In this document: in pieces, positions 30,966-39,796 of the stretch
How positions within the stretch are numbered: position 1 is the stretch's first letter
Layout of the letters: each line of letters opens with the position of its first letter
DNA from: Acinetobacter towneri DSM 14962 = CIP 107472
GTDB taxonomy: Bacteria; Pseudomonadota; Gammaproteobacteria; Pseudomonadales; Moraxellaceae
Length of the DNA stretch: 62,328 bases
Assembly: GCF_000368785.1 (NCBI RefSeq)
Contig: NZ_KB849683.1
Coordinates: 8,023 to 70,350 of the forward strand
Direction of reading: 5' to 3'
Translations under genes and position numbers: made by a program
The notes under the pieces: generated by a model
What the model saw: the letters and a program-made list of their open reading frames with translations, nothing else
Database searches by the model: none
Told to the model about the DNA's origin: nothing

Positions 30966-31269
30966 GAGAAACGACCTATCACTATATTTTGATCTGAACT
31001 TTTCATCTGCCGAATCTGTACCATCAACGCAAAGTACAGTTTTGATTAAGCTTTAACAGATACAAAAATTCTGAAAATTGAATTGCCCGAATTTTAAATC
31101 GGACAAAAACTGAGAATGTAAAATTTTATGCTGCAATTATGACGCTTTTTCCTCAACTTCGGCAAAATTCTTCGTATGATTTTTGGTTTCCCGATCAGAT
31201 ACCGTGAAAACCGTGTTTTTCATTCCCAAACTGCTATAGTGAAATGCAACGACATATTAGGAATTTAGG
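30966..31269. other. Divergent intergenic region
   Basis: Spacer between the DUF475 gene and tenA. It contains a TATAGT (about 31242) that could be the tenA -10. No TPP (thiamine) riboswitch core is visible ahead of tenA. Confidence 0.4.
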
Positions 31270-31944
31270 ATGCGCTTTTCTCAAGACGCTTGGCAACGTA
31301 ACCTTGCCCTTTATCACAAGACGCTCGCTTTACCATTTAATCAGGAGTTGGCACAAGGCACCTTAAGTAAAGCTGCTTTTGCACATTATGTGATTCAAGA
31401 TTCACATTACTTAATTGCCTACGGGCGTGCACTGGCAGTCTGTGCGGCTAAAGCTTTTGATGCAGATGATATTATTCAGTTCGCAGATGCCGCCAAAATC
31501 GCAATTGTGGTGGAACGTACCTTACATGACAGCTTTATGCAGGAGTTTGATATTTCCAAACAGGAATTTGAAAGTACTCCGCTGACCCTTGCCTGTCATC
31601 ACTACACTTCTTATTTAGTCGCAACCGCATGGTCAGAAAGCTATCCTGTGGTATTGGCATCACTACTGCCATGTTTCTGGATTTATGCCGAAGTTGGTAA
31701 AGATATCGTCAATAATTCTGCACCGAATAATCCGTATCAGGCATGGGTCGATACCTATTCGGGCGAGGAATTCCACACCGCAGTCAATAATGTGATTCAA
31801 ACCATAGACCGTGTTGCTGCGCGCTGTGATGCCGATACCCTTGAAAAAATGCACCACGCCTACACCAAAGCTGCAGAACTGGAATGGTTATTCTGGGATA
31901 GCGCCTATCATCAACGTCAGTGGCCGGGTTTAGATCAAGCTTAA
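31270..31944 (+). CDS. tenA: TenA-family thiaminase II/aminopyrimidine aminohydrolase
   Basis: The 224-residue all-helical protein has the key TenA residues at the classical positions: Asp44 (VIQDSHYL), Cys135 (LLPCFWIYAEVG) and Glu205 (ELEWLFWD). It salvages thiamine by hydrolysing base-degraded aminopyrimidine to hydroxymethylpyrimidine. The ATG is preceded by TTAGGA. No other thiamine gene is adjacent and no TPP riboswitch is seen, so regulation may differ from thi operons elsewhere. Confidence 0.94.
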   Translation: MRFSQDAWQRNLALYHKTLALPFNQELAQGTLSKAAFAHYVIQDSHYLIAYGRALAVCAAKAFDADDIIQFADAAKIAIVVERTLHDSFMQEFDISKQEFESTPLTLACHHYTSYLVATAWSESYPVVLASLLPCFWIYAEVGKDIVNNSAPNNPYQAWVDTYSGEEFHTAVNNVIQTIDRVAARCDADTLEKMHHAYTKAAELEWLFWDSAYHQRQWPGLDQA

Positions 31945-32007
31945 CGGCCGCCCTCACGCACCGTATGGGGATCACTCCATACAGTGCGACAAGCCATGAC
32001 CGATAAA

Positions 32008-32040
32008 GCATGAAAAATAACACTTGAACAATTTTCATGC
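32008..32040. promoter_or_regulatory. Inverted repeat overlapping the probable uvrA promoter
   Basis: The perfect 9-bp arms GCATGAAAA (32008-32016) and TTTTCATGC (32032-32040) flank TTGAAC at 32024-32029. With TATATA at 32048-32053 (18-nt spacer) this gives a plausible promoter, so a repressor bound to the arms would cover the -35. Acinetobacter lacks LexA; whether this is a damage-response site is inference. Confidence 0.5.
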
Positions 32041-32086
32041 GCTATCATATATAGGTTTTTCATTTGCAAAAAATCGAGAAGTTTTT

Positions 32087-34921
32087 ATGAGCCAAAGTCA
32101 TATCCGTATTCGAGGTGCACGTACCCATAACCTAAAAAACGTGAACCTTGATATTCCACGCGATAAATTTGTGGTAATTACGGGTTTATCTGGTTCAGGA
32201 AAATCTTCACTGGCGTTTGATACCCTTTATGCCGAAGGACAGCGTCGTTATGTCGAATCGCTTTCTGCATACGCACGCCAGTTTTTATCGCAAATGGAAA
32301 AACCTGAAGTCGACTCGATTGAAGGTCTAAGTCCCGCAATTGCCATTGAACAGAAATCGACCAGCCATAACCCGCGTTCAACCGTGGGTACCATTACCGA
32401 AATTTACGACTATTTGCGTTTACTGTATGCACGTGTCGGCACACCTTACTGTCCTGAACATGATTTACCAATGGTGGCGCAAACTGTTTCAGAAATGGTC
32501 GATGCTGTAAAAGCACTGGAAGAAGGCACTGCCTTAATGCTACTCGCGCCTGTGATTCGTGAGCGTAAAGGCGAATATGTGCATCTGTTTGAACAGCTAC
32601 AAAGTCAGGGTTTTGTACGCGCCCGAGTTGATGGCGAAGTCATGGACATTGACCCACCACCAGAACTCGATAAAAAGAAAAAACATACCATTGAAGTGGT
32701 GGTAGACCGTTTTAAAGTCCGAGATGATTTGGGCAACCGTATTGCCGAAAGCTTTGAAACTGCACTGCGTTTAGGTGGCGATTTAGCCATTTTATCGTGG
32801 ATGAATGCGGAACAACCTGATCGTATTTTTTCGGCCAAGCACTCTTGCCCGCAATGTGACCGTGCCGTGGCAGAACTTGAACCGCGCCTGTTCTCATTTA
32901 ACAACCCTTTTGGCGCTTGTCCAACTTGTGATGGTTTGGGGACACGTAGCCATTTCAGTGCGGAAAAATTGATTCCAAACCCTGAACTGTCGATTAGTCA
33001 GGGCGCAATTCGCGGCTGGGACAGACAGCGTCCGTATTATTACAGCATGCTGGAAAAAGTCGCGGCACATTATGAACTCTCACTCGATACGGCATGGAAT
33101 CAGCTGGACAGCGTGACACAAAAGAAATTCCTGTATGGCACAGGTAAAGACAAAATTGACCTGAGCTATACTGATGAACGTGGACGCCACCATAAACGTG
33201 TGATTGCGTTTGAAGGCGTGTTACCGCATTTAGAACGTCGTTACCGTGAAACCGAAAGTAATTATGTACGTGATGATTTGGCGCAGTATTTATCTAATGC
33301 TGCCTGTGATGCCTGCGGTGGTTCACGTTTAAATGAAATCTCTCGTAATGTCCGCGTGAAAGACAAAACCATTGCTCAAATTACCCAAATGTCGATTGGC
33401 GATGCCGAAGACTACTATCAAGGCTTAAATCTTGAAGGGGCTAAAGGTGAAGTCGCAGATAAAATCTTTAAAGAAATTCGTGAACGTCTGCACTTTTTAG
33501 TGTCGGTGGGTTTGAATTATTTAAGTCTGTCACGCTCCGCCGAAACTCTTTCAGGCGGTGAAGCACAACGTATCCGCTTGGCATCTCAAATTGGTGCGGG
33601 GCTTATGGGCGTGATGTATGTGCTAGATGAACCTTCAATTGGCTTGCACCAGCGTGACAATGATCGCCTGTTGGAAACCCTGATTCGTTTACGTGACTTG
33701 GGTAACACGGTGTTGGTGGTAGAACACGATGAAGATGCGATTCGCGCTGCCGACCATATTATTGATATTGGCCCAGGTGCAGGTGTGCATGGTGGACATA
33801 TTATTGCCGAAGGCACCTATGCAGAACTGGCCGAACATGCAGACTCCCTAACAGGGCAGTATTTATCGGGCAAATTAAAAATTGAAGTGCCGAAAACGCG
33901 CACCCAACCGCCACATCCCGAACAACAAATTAAGCTAATGGGCGCAGCAGGACATAACCTGAAAAAAGTGGATCTCACTTTGCCTTTAGGGGTAATGACT
34001 TGTGTCACAGGCGTGTCGGGTTCAGGAAAATCCACCCTAATTAACCGTACTTTGTTGCCTTTGGCTGCAACACAATTAAATGGCGCAACTACATTAACCG
34101 CAGAAAAATTCGACTCGATTGATGGTTTGCAATATTTAGATAAAGTGGTGGATATTGACCAAAGCCCGATTGGGCGAACGCCACGCTCGAACCCCGCGAC
34201 CTATACAGGCTTGTTCACTCCAATTCGTGAGCTGTTTGCGCAAACCCCTGAAGCTAAAGCACGTGGCTATGCAGCAGGACGCTTCTCCTTTAACGTTAAA
34301 GGTGGACGCTGCGAAGCTTGTGAGGGTGATGGCATGATTAAAGTTGCCATGCACTTCTTGCCAGATATGTACGTGCCTTGCGATGCCTGTCATGGTAAAC
34401 GCTATAACCGCGAAACTTTGGAAGTCAGTTATAAAGGTCGCAATATTTCTGATGTTTTGGAAATGACCGTTGAAGATGCCATGCATTTCTTTGATGCCAT
34501 TCCTGTGATTCATCGTCGGTTGGAAACGTTAAATCAGGTTGGCTTGGGTTATATCCGCCTTGGTCAATCAGCTACAACTTTATCTGGCGGTGAAGCACAG
34601 CGCGTAAAACTGGCGCGTGAACTGGCCAAACGAGATACAGGCAAAACCCTGTATGTACTGGATGAACCGACCACTGGTTTGCACTTCCATGACATTGCCA
34701 AATTGCTCGACATCCTGCATGAGCTACGCAACAAGGGTAATACCATTGTGGTGATTGAACACAACCTAGATGTGATTAAAACTGCAGACTGGATTGTCGA
34801 TTTAGGCCCTGAAGGTGGTGCAGGCGGTGGACAAATCATTGCCGAAGGCACACCTGAAACTGTCGCAAAATCTAAAATTTCACATACCGCAAAATTCTTA
34901 AAACCGATGTTAAAAGGCTAA
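32087..34921 (+). CDS. uvrA: Excinuclease ABC subunit A
   Basis: The 944-residue DNA damage recognition ATPase has two ABC modules: Walker [10 protein letters not shown] and GVSGSGKST, signatures [14 protein letters not shown] and [14 protein letters not shown], and Walker [15 protein letters not shown] and [14 protein letters not shown]. Zinc modules with paired CxxC are present ([37 protein letters not shown]). ATG 32087 was chosen because it has a GAGAAG site and the conserved start [12 protein letters not shown]; the frame upstream is open but not conserved-looking. Confidence 0.98.
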   Translation: MSQSHIRIRGARTHNLKNVNLDIPRDKFVVITGLSGSGKSSLAFDTLYAEGQRRYVESLSAYARQFLSQMEKPEVDSIEGLSPAIAIEQKSTSHNPRSTVGTITEIYDYLRLLYARVGTPYCPEHDLPMVAQTVSEMVDAVKALEEGTALMLLAPVIRERKGEYVHLFEQLQSQGFVRARVDGEVMDIDPPPELDKKKKHTIEVVVDRFKVRDDLGNRIAESFETALRLGGDLAILSWMNAEQPDRIFSAKHSCPQCDRAVAELEPRLFSFNNPFGACPTCDGLGTRSHFSAEKLIPNPELSISQGAIRGWDRQRPYYYSMLEKVAAHYELSLDTAWNQLDSVTQKKFLYGTGKDKIDLSYTDERGRHHKRVIAFEGVLPHLERRYRETESNYVRDDLAQYLSNAACDACGGSRLNEISRNVRVKDKTIAQITQMSIGDAEDYYQGLNLEGAKGEVADKIFKEIRERLHFLVSVGLNYLSLSRSAETLSGGEAQRIRLASQIGAGLMGVMYVLDEPSIGLHQRDNDRLLETLIRLRDLGNTVLVVEHDEDAIRAADHIIDIGPGAGVHGGHIIAEGTYAELAEHADSLTGQYLSGKLKIEVPKTRTQPPHPEQQIKLMGAAGHNLKKVDLTLPLGVMTCVTGVSGSGKSTLINRTLLPLAATQLNGATTLTAEKFDSIDGLQYLDKVVDIDQSPIGRTPRSNPATYTGLFTPIRELFAQTPEAKARGYAAGRFSFNVKGGRCEACEGDGMIKVAMHFLPDMYVPCDACHGKRYNRETLEVSYKGRNISDVLEMTVEDAMHFFDAIPVIHRRLETLNQVGLGYIRLGQSATTLSGGEAQRVKLARELAKRDTGKTLYVLDEPTTGLHFHDIAKLLDILHELRNKGNTIVVIEHNLDVIKTADWIVDLGPEGGAGGGQIIAEGTPETVAKSKISHTAKFLKPMLKG

Positions 34922-34964
34922 AATAGATTATTTCAGTTTTTAAGCCCATTCAAGTTTAAATACA

Positions 34965-34993
34965 GATTCAGCACAAACTTGTGCTGAATCTTT
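34965..34993 (+). terminator. Convergent terminator between uvrA and the diguanylate cyclase gene
   Basis: Perfect 11-bp stem GATTCAGCACA/TGTGCTGAATC with loop AACT, followed by only three T. Confidence 0.65.
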
Positions 34994-35045
34994 CACTCTA
35001 GGCTTTTTATCACTTCGGAAATGCTCGTGGATCAATTACTGTGAC

Positions 35046-36749
35046 TTAGTCACCAGCAACGGCATTGCGCCCACGTGCTTTGGCTCTAAATAAGTGTTTA
35101 TCGGCTTTTTCCAACAATCTGCTCCATGACGCAGCACCCACCGCCACGCCAGCACTGACCGACACTTGAATATAATCATTCAGTTCTGGAATAAAAATTT
35201 CTTGATTCACAATATGGCAGCGCAATTTATCTGCCAAATACAGCGCCTCAGTAAATTCTATTTGCTCAATCAAAACCAAAAACTCATCGCCACCATAACG
35301 CACCACCAAGTCTGAGGCACGGACATGCGCTTTGAGAGTATCGGCAATACATTTTAAAGCTTGGTCACCTACCACATGCCCGAAGGTATCGTTAATGTGT
35401 TTGAATTTATCCACATCCATAATAATCAGACCAGTTTTGCTCAATTTTTCAGGTCGATGTTCTAAATATTTGATGTATTCCTCAAGCGCCAAACGGTTGG
35501 AAACACCAGTTAAGGCATCGGTATTGGCAATATTACGCAGCTGAAATTCTAAAATATCACGCTGCTCTAGGCGTTGTTTTAATTTTTGAATGGCCTCTAA
35601 GAGCGTTACCTTGTCTGGATTTTGCGTCCCTTGAGCTTCATCATCATAAGCTGCCAAGCGTAAAATTTGGCTGCGTGCCTGAATTAAAGGAATAAAGACC
35701 TTTGAGCGCGCATAGACCATGGTGAAAATAGCAGCCAATAACGAAATAATTGACGCTACTAGGGTTAAAATGAAAATACGCTGAGCTTGATGATAATCTT
35801 TGTGCGCAACCTGCAAACTGTGCGCTAATATAAATGACTGCAAACTGACCACAGTGTTGAATTTATCCACCAATTTTTGGGTGAGTTCAGTGCCTGTCAA
35901 TGAATAGGGTTGCCCATCAATACTTTGCTGAATCAATTGATTGACGATAGGAATTCCCTCATCCAGAAACTCCTTTTTTAATTGATCATGCAAAATATTA
36001 TATTCAGGAATTTTATGTGCTTCAGGCAAAATGGTATGGATTAAATCCCACAAATAATAAGCTTGGCGTTGGGTTTGCAAAGAGCTCGCCAAATTGGTTT
36101 CAGGAATTTTTTCAGCAAACGTTACCGCGGCAATAATATTGGATGCCACCCTTCCCGCTTGATCACGCAAATCTGAAAGAACAAAAATCACACTATAATA
36201 GGTCGATACCGATGAGTCTTTTGCCACTGAATCGAGCATGACGTGTTTCAGCACATGCTGAGAACTGTCCCATGCCGCAAACATTTTTTGAATCGCATGA
36301 TCCATCTGTTGAGAGCTACGCAAATGCTGTGGAGTTGCTGCATATTCATCGACCGCCTGACGCCCTTGTTCTAAAGCGGTCTTTAATTGATGCGATAAAT
36401 GATGCGCATGGATAATAAAACCTTCTTTTCTTAAAATATTGATGGTCTGTTCTACTTGTTGATCCACGCCAGCACGGTACGCTTTCAATTCTTGTAAATT
36501 TTGCTGAAATTCAGCTGCTGAACTCGACATGACTTTGTTTGCAGGTGCTCGTTCACGCGAAATACTATTGGTCAGTTCAGCCACTTTGCCTAATACAGAA
36601 ATTTCAATTAAAGCACGTTTTGTTTTTTGATAACTCTGATAACTATTCACCATCAGAGGAACGCAAATAAAAAGCAATGACACGATAATAATGATCATCG
36701 AGATCAACAGTCGCTGACTGATATGCTCTGTGCGCAATTTCATCATCAT
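35046..36749 (-). CDS. Membrane-bound diguanylate cyclase (GGDEF)
   Basis: The protein has two membrane helices (about residues 15-40 and 325-348 of the longest frame) around a roughly 280-residue helical periplasmic sensor, then a short linker and a GGDEF domain. The active motif GGDEF is preceded by an RASD I-site five residues upstream, so it should make c-di-GMP and be product-inhibited. The sensor resembles four-helix-bundle ligand domains, ligand unknown. ATG 36749 is chosen for the AGGTG site 9 nt upstream over the GTG four codons earlier. Confidence 0.93.
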   Translation of the reverse strand: MMMKLRTEHISQRLLISMIIIIVSLLFICVPLMVNSYQSYQKTKRALIEISVLGKVAELTNSISRERAPANKVMSSSAAEFQQNLQELKAYRAGVDQQVEQTINILRKEGFIIHAHHLSHQLKTALEQGRQAVDEYAATPQHLRSSQQMDHAIQKMFAAWDSSQHVLKHVMLDSVAKDSSVSTYYSVIFVLSDLRDQAGRVASNIIAAVTFAEKIPETNLASSLQTQRQAYYLWDLIHTILPEAHKIPEYNILHDQLKKEFLDEGIPIVNQLIQQSIDGQPYSLTGTELTQKLVDKFNTVVSLQSFILAHSLQVAHKDYHQAQRIFILTLVASIISLLAAIFTMVYARSKVFIPLIQARSQILRLAAYDDEAQGTQNPDKVTLLEAIQKLKQRLEQRDILEFQLRNIANTDALTGVSNRLALEEYIKYLEHRPEKLSKTGLIIMDVDKFKHINDTFGHVVGDQALKCIADTLKAHVRASDLVVRYGGDEFLVLIEQIEFTEALYLADKLRCHIVNQEIFIPELNDYIQVSVSAGVAVGAASWSRLLEKADKHLFRAKARGRNAVAGD

Positions 36750-37041
36750 GCTAAGTTTCACCTACGTCATTATAACTGTGCAAAATCGTGGACTTGATCA
36801 CTTAATCGGCGACTATATTACATGAGCAATCTTTAAATTACTTACAAAAAAGATAATTAATTCACTTATATTTTGAATTATTTAGTTTTTATCACCAAAT
36901 CATAACAGCTAAATTGGATCTGATATTTTAAACCTGTCTAACTAGAGCATCTTATTCAAGAAAACTTCTAAGCGCATACCCATGACCCATTTGCTTAAAA
37001 CAACAAATACAAAAAATAATGTTTCAGCATGCAGAAAATAT

Positions 37042-37070
37042 TTTACAGATGCAACATTTGGGTGCATAAT
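37042..37070 (+). promoter_or_regulatory. Promoter of putative plus-strand small RNA
   Basis: TTTACA (37042-37047), 17 nt, CATAAT (37065-37070). A 6-bp perfect inverted repeat (ggtgca 37061-37066, tgcacc 37070-37075) straddles the -10, where a repressor could sit. Confidence 0.55.
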
Positions 37071-37077
37071 GCACCTC

Positions 37078-37174
37078 ATTAGGGCGAGTTTAGTTTTTCC
37101 TCAGCAGTAAACTAAATTTACCCGCAAATTTTGGCGAAAAATCCCAGTTTTTGAAAGAAAACTGGGATTTTTTT
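37078..37174 (+). ncRNA. Putative small RNA, about 97 nt
   Basis: The unit runs from the predicted start (about 37078) to the end of a strong terminator. A first hairpin-like segment (TTTAGTTTttcctcagcagtAAACTAAA, about 37089-37116) precedes the terminator hairpin. There is no ribosome site or ORF. This is inferred from promoter and terminator spacing only. Confidence 0.5.
37137..37174 (+). terminator. Strong intrinsic terminator of the plus-strand unit
   Basis: Stem aatcccagtttt/aaaactgggatt with loop tgaaag, followed by a T tract. Confidence 0.85.
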
Positions 37175-37253
37175 ATGGGTTTTGATCATATCACACCCTC
37201 AAACTGCACCATATCAGTGCAATTTTCGCAAAACCATTTGCGTTTTCACATGC

Positions 37254-37283
37254 AAAAAAAACCCAACCTTGGGGAAAGTTGGG
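37254..37283 (-). terminator. Terminator of the minus-strand unit
   Basis: On the minus strand, stem cccaac/gttggg (extended by further A-T pairs) is followed by eight T. No protein gene lies upstream of it on that strand for over 1 kb. Confidence 0.75.
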
Positions 37284-37357
37284 CAGATAAAAAGCAAACA
37301 ATTATGGAGAATCAGATCGCACTACTGGATGAACCAAGCTTAGGATTTGATGGTTAA

Positions 37358-37386
37358 ATTATGAGATAAGTCACATAATTTACAAA
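37358..37386 (-). promoter_or_regulatory. Proximal promoter (P2) of minus-strand unit with CRP-like box
   Basis: On the minus strand TTTGTA (37386-37381), 17 nt, CATAAT (37363-37358). The spacer contains TGTGA-N6-TCATA, read as TATGA-N6-TCACA (37360-37375) on the plus strand. Confidence 0.5.
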
Positions 37387-37417
37387 CCCGACTTAAGTAG
37401 TAGGACTTCATGGTGGA

Positions 37418-37446
37418 ATTATGAAATAAATCACAGTTTATGTAAA
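37418..37446 (-). promoter_or_regulatory. Distal promoter (P1) of minus-strand unit with CRP-like box
   Basis: On the minus strand TTTACA (37446-37441), 17 nt, CATAAT (37423-37418). The spacer contains the same TGTGA-N6-TCATA box (37420-37435). It is an imperfect direct repeat of P2, matching at roughly 28 of 37 aligned positions. Confidence 0.55.
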
Positions 37447-37494
37447 GCCTAGTCAACCAGTCTGATTTATTTTTATACAAATAGTCAAAATTAA

Positions 37495-37510
37495 TGTGAT
37501 TAAATTCACG
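37495..37510. promoter_or_regulatory. CRP/Vfr-like binding site
   Basis: TGTGA-TTAAAT-TCACG matches the CRP consensus TGTGA-N6-TCACA at 9 of 10 positions. It lies 75 bp from the P1 box and about 340 bp upstream of the omp33-36 promoter. Confidence 0.5.
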
Positions 37511-37837
37511 TTATGCCGACTATTCCACTCAAATTCAGTCTAAACAAGCCTTCTTTATTGCTTGTTTTTTACCCAAATATCATGATTTCACCCTAAAACA
37601 GGTGAATTTTTCCGTTATTCTTCACATTCCAAGAATTATTATTATAGATAATTTCAATTAAATTTATCGATTAATCCAATTAATGATTTGCTTATTATTT
37701 CTACTTTTGTTGCAAAAACGAACATATTGACTTGTTATCCATACAGTTTTTAGGTTGACAGCAAAAATTTTATTTGAATATTTTTTAAACACCAAAGTCA
37801 ATTGGACTTAATTCTTAAATAAAGTCCTTTTAGTTCA

Positions 37838-37865
37838 TTGACTTAATAATTTGTTACACTAAAAT
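37838..37865 (+). promoter_or_regulatory. Promoter of omp33-36
   Basis: TTGACT (37838-37843), 16 nt, TAAAAT (37860-37865). The start codon is about 35 nt after the expected transcription start. Confidence 0.65.
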
Positions 37866-37906
37866 GATCAATGTTTCATCCATTTTTAACAAAACTGGTA
37901 ACTATC

Positions 37907-38797
37907 ATGAAAAAACTCGGTTTAGCCACTGCATTATTATTAGCCATGACCAGTGCTCAAGCGTACCAATTCGAAGTTCAAGGTCAATCTGAATACATCG
38001 ACAATACAGTAAACGATCAGGACTTTTCTGGTGCCCTTCAAGGTACTTACTACTTCAAAAATGTTGATGCGACTAAAGGTCCATTGGCTGAAGCTGCGTT
38101 CTTAAACCAAGCGTCTAACTTCTCTTTAGCATACAACTATGGTGAATACGATGTAGATGCTGACGAAGCAGATTTCGTATCTCATGTTTATGGTGCTAAA
38201 GCTGAAGCGTATATTCCAACTCAATTGGTTCCTGTTTATGCAAGTGCAGCATATAGCCACACCATCACAGATGGTAAAGGCGGTCAAGATAATGACAATG
38301 GCGACCGTTATGCCTTAGAACTTGGTGCAGTAGTAGCGCCTAACTTCTTAGTTGCTGTAGGTTATACAAGCGTTGCAGACCAAACTTCTTATGATGCTTT
38401 CAACATCCTTTCTAATGGTGTTGCTAAAGCAGCGCTTGAGTCAACTACAATCGGTGTAGACCCAAACTATGACCAAGATGCAATCACCGCACGTACAAAA
38501 TATGTAGGCGCAATTGACGGCACCAATATGGCTGTTGGTTTTGAAGCAGGTCTTGTATATGGTGAAGATACTATGTACAACTTAAAAACAGATCTTTACT
38601 TAACACCAGCGCTTAGCGTAGGTGCTTCTTATGTAGAAACAAGTGCTGACTCTGTTGTCGATTCTGCTTGGGGCGCGAACGTAAACTACTTCATCACTCC
38701 TGCAGTTGCTGTAGGTGCTAGCTATGTAAATGCGAATGCTGTAGGCGAAGCTGTTGACACTCAAACTGTTGGTGTAAACGCTAAATTCCGTTTCTAA
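37907..38797 (+). CDS. omp33-36: Outer-membrane protein Omp33-36
   Basis: The 296-residue product has a signal peptide (MKKLGLATALLLAMTSAQA) and mature start YQFEVQGQSEY. Alternating hydrophobic strands and the terminal Phe of NAKFRF are typical of a beta-barrel inserted by BAM. The segments NVDATKGPLAEAAFLNQASN and NFLVAVGYTSVADQ identify it as the Acinetobacter Omp33-36 (Omp34) protein, a water channel/porin associated with carbapenem susceptibility and virulence in A. baumannii. ATG 37907 is preferred since the upstream ATG at 37871 would add 12 residues before the signal peptide. Confidence 0.92.
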   Translation: MKKLGLATALLLAMTSAQAYQFEVQGQSEYIDNTVNDQDFSGALQGTYYFKNVDATKGPLAEAAFLNQASNFSLAYNYGEYDVDADEADFVSHVYGAKAEAYIPTQLVPVYASAAYSHTITDGKGGQDNDNGDRYALELGAVVAPNFLVAVGYTSVADQTSYDAFNILSNGVAKAALESTTIGVDPNYDQDAITARTKYVGAIDGTNMAVGFEAGLVYGEDTMYNLKTDLYLTPALSVGASYVETSADSVVDSAWGANVNYFITPAVAVGASYVNANAVGEAVDTQTVGVNAKFRF

Positions 38798-38819
38798 TTT
38801 CACATTAGATACTGAAGTT

Positions 38820-38849
38820 AAAAAAGACGCTCATCTGAGCGTCTTTTTT
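38820..38849 (+). terminator. Terminator of omp33-36
   Basis: Stem aaaaaagacgctca/tgagcgtctttttt with a 2-nt loop and T run. Confidence 0.9.
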
Positions 38850-38886
38850 ATGCCTGAAATATGTCATGAAAAATTTACACGCTGTT

Positions 38887-39624
38887 TTACTCAGCTGAAT
38901 CATCGTGGTGATTATGCGGTAAGTGGCGAATGTATTGCAATGCGATTAAACGTGACACGATCAATGCCAAATACATCACGCCACAGAACATTTGCAACAT
39001 GGCAATCAACCGTGCTTCGGGACTGATCGGTATAAGATCAGATAAACCTGTCGCAGATTGCAAACTAAAACTTAAAAACAGTAAATCCAACCAGCTTTGT
39101 AAACCTGTAACATTCGGGTTCTGAAAACTATTTGGAATCAGAATCTGGCAAATGCTGTATAAAAAAGCAAAACCCCAAGCAATTAAAGTAAACACTGCGG
39201 CAGCGGCAAACAGCTCATCTTTGGTTAAATAACGGTCATGGAACATATAGCGCAATAAGCCATACGCTGCGCTAAAATAGGCTGCAGCTTCACAAGCATG
39301 ACTCATCACCAAAATAAGAGGATGCCGCACACCTAGTAAAATAAAGAATGAAAAGAACAAAGCCGCATAAACAAAACTGAGCCCCAAAATACTCAACATT
39401 GGCGTTTGTCGAATCACTTTAGCAATGAGCAACAACACCAATACACCCACCATCCACGTAATGACTTTATAGGGCATATGGTGATGCGCAAAGAGTGAGA
39501 GCAGCAAAATCACAAATTGCAAGAACAACAGCCATGCCGAAGGTAATATCCGAAAACCTTTCCATACATTTTGTAGTGCTTGCATACGCCTCGGCTGCCT
39601 TTTTATTGTTTTGATTTCTAACAT
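38887..39624 (-). CDS. Ion-channel-like membrane protein with degenerate selectivity filter
   Basis: The protein has about six membrane helices. The last two flank a pore-loop-like stretch (WLDLLFLSFSLQSATGLSDLIPISPEAR), as in two-TM K+ channel domains. The filter TxGYG is replaced by TGLSD, so K+ selectivity is doubtful. The His/Asp-rich tail is HNHHDDSAE. Start choice is uncertain: ATG 39624 (MLEIKTIKRQ) gives a basic N-terminus, while ATG 39738 lies right by the actP terminator. Function unknown. Confidence 0.7.
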   Translation of the reverse strand: MLEIKTIKRQPRRMQALQNVWKGFRILPSAWLLFLQFVILLLSLFAHHHMPYKVITWMVGVLVLLLIAKVIRQTPMLSILGLSFVYAALFFSFFILLGVRHPLILVMSHACEAAAYFSAAYGLLRYMFHDRYLTKDELFAAAAVFTLIAWGFAFLYSICQILIPNSFQNPNVTGLQSWLDLLFLSFSLQSATGLSDLIPISPEARLIAMLQMFCGVMYLALIVSRLIALQYIRHLPHNHHDDSAE

Positions 39625-39752
39625 AACATGCTGCCAGATCACTGCATGCATGGACTCTGTATCAAAATTGCATATATAAAACCTCTCTCTATGCTTTAGA
39701 TGAAATAGCCTCCCGCAGATACTAGATAGATCATCCATGAATTTTTAGCCAT

Positions 39753-39781
39753 AAAAAAAGTCCCATTGCTGGGACTTTTTT
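39753..39781 (-). terminator. Terminator of actP
   Basis: Stem aaaaaagtccca/tgggactttttt with loop ttgc. Confidence 0.9.
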
Positions 39782-39796
39782 GAGGTGTTTCAGACC

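Larger units (their letters stand above)
37254..37411 (-). ncRNA. Putative small RNA on the minus strand from tandem promoters
   Basis: Two near-identical promoters 60 bp apart drive leftward transcription. Predicted starts near 37411 and 37351 and a terminator ending at 37254 give RNAs of about 158 and 98 nt. A 23-codon open frame (start MKSYYLSRVC) lies in the longer RNA but lacks a ribosome site. Inferred from signals only. Confidence 0.5.
36750..37906. other. 1.1-kb gene-poor region with putative small-RNA units and CRP-like boxes
   Basis: No convincing protein gene is found. An open frame at 37151-37357 begins inside a terminator and is not called. The stretch holds one plus-strand and one minus-strand small transcription unit, each with promoter and terminator, converging between 37174 and 37254. 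Three TGTGA-N6-TCACA-like boxes and the omp33-36 promoter follow. These are listed separately. Confidence 0.6.

Noticed and set aside
31130..31269. TPP riboswitch ahead of tenA
   Set aside because: No conserved thi-box core sequences found.
37151..37357. 68-codon open frame on the plus strand
   Set aside because: It begins inside a strong terminator stem and runs through another hairpin, with no ribosome site; it is better explained by the small-RNA signals.
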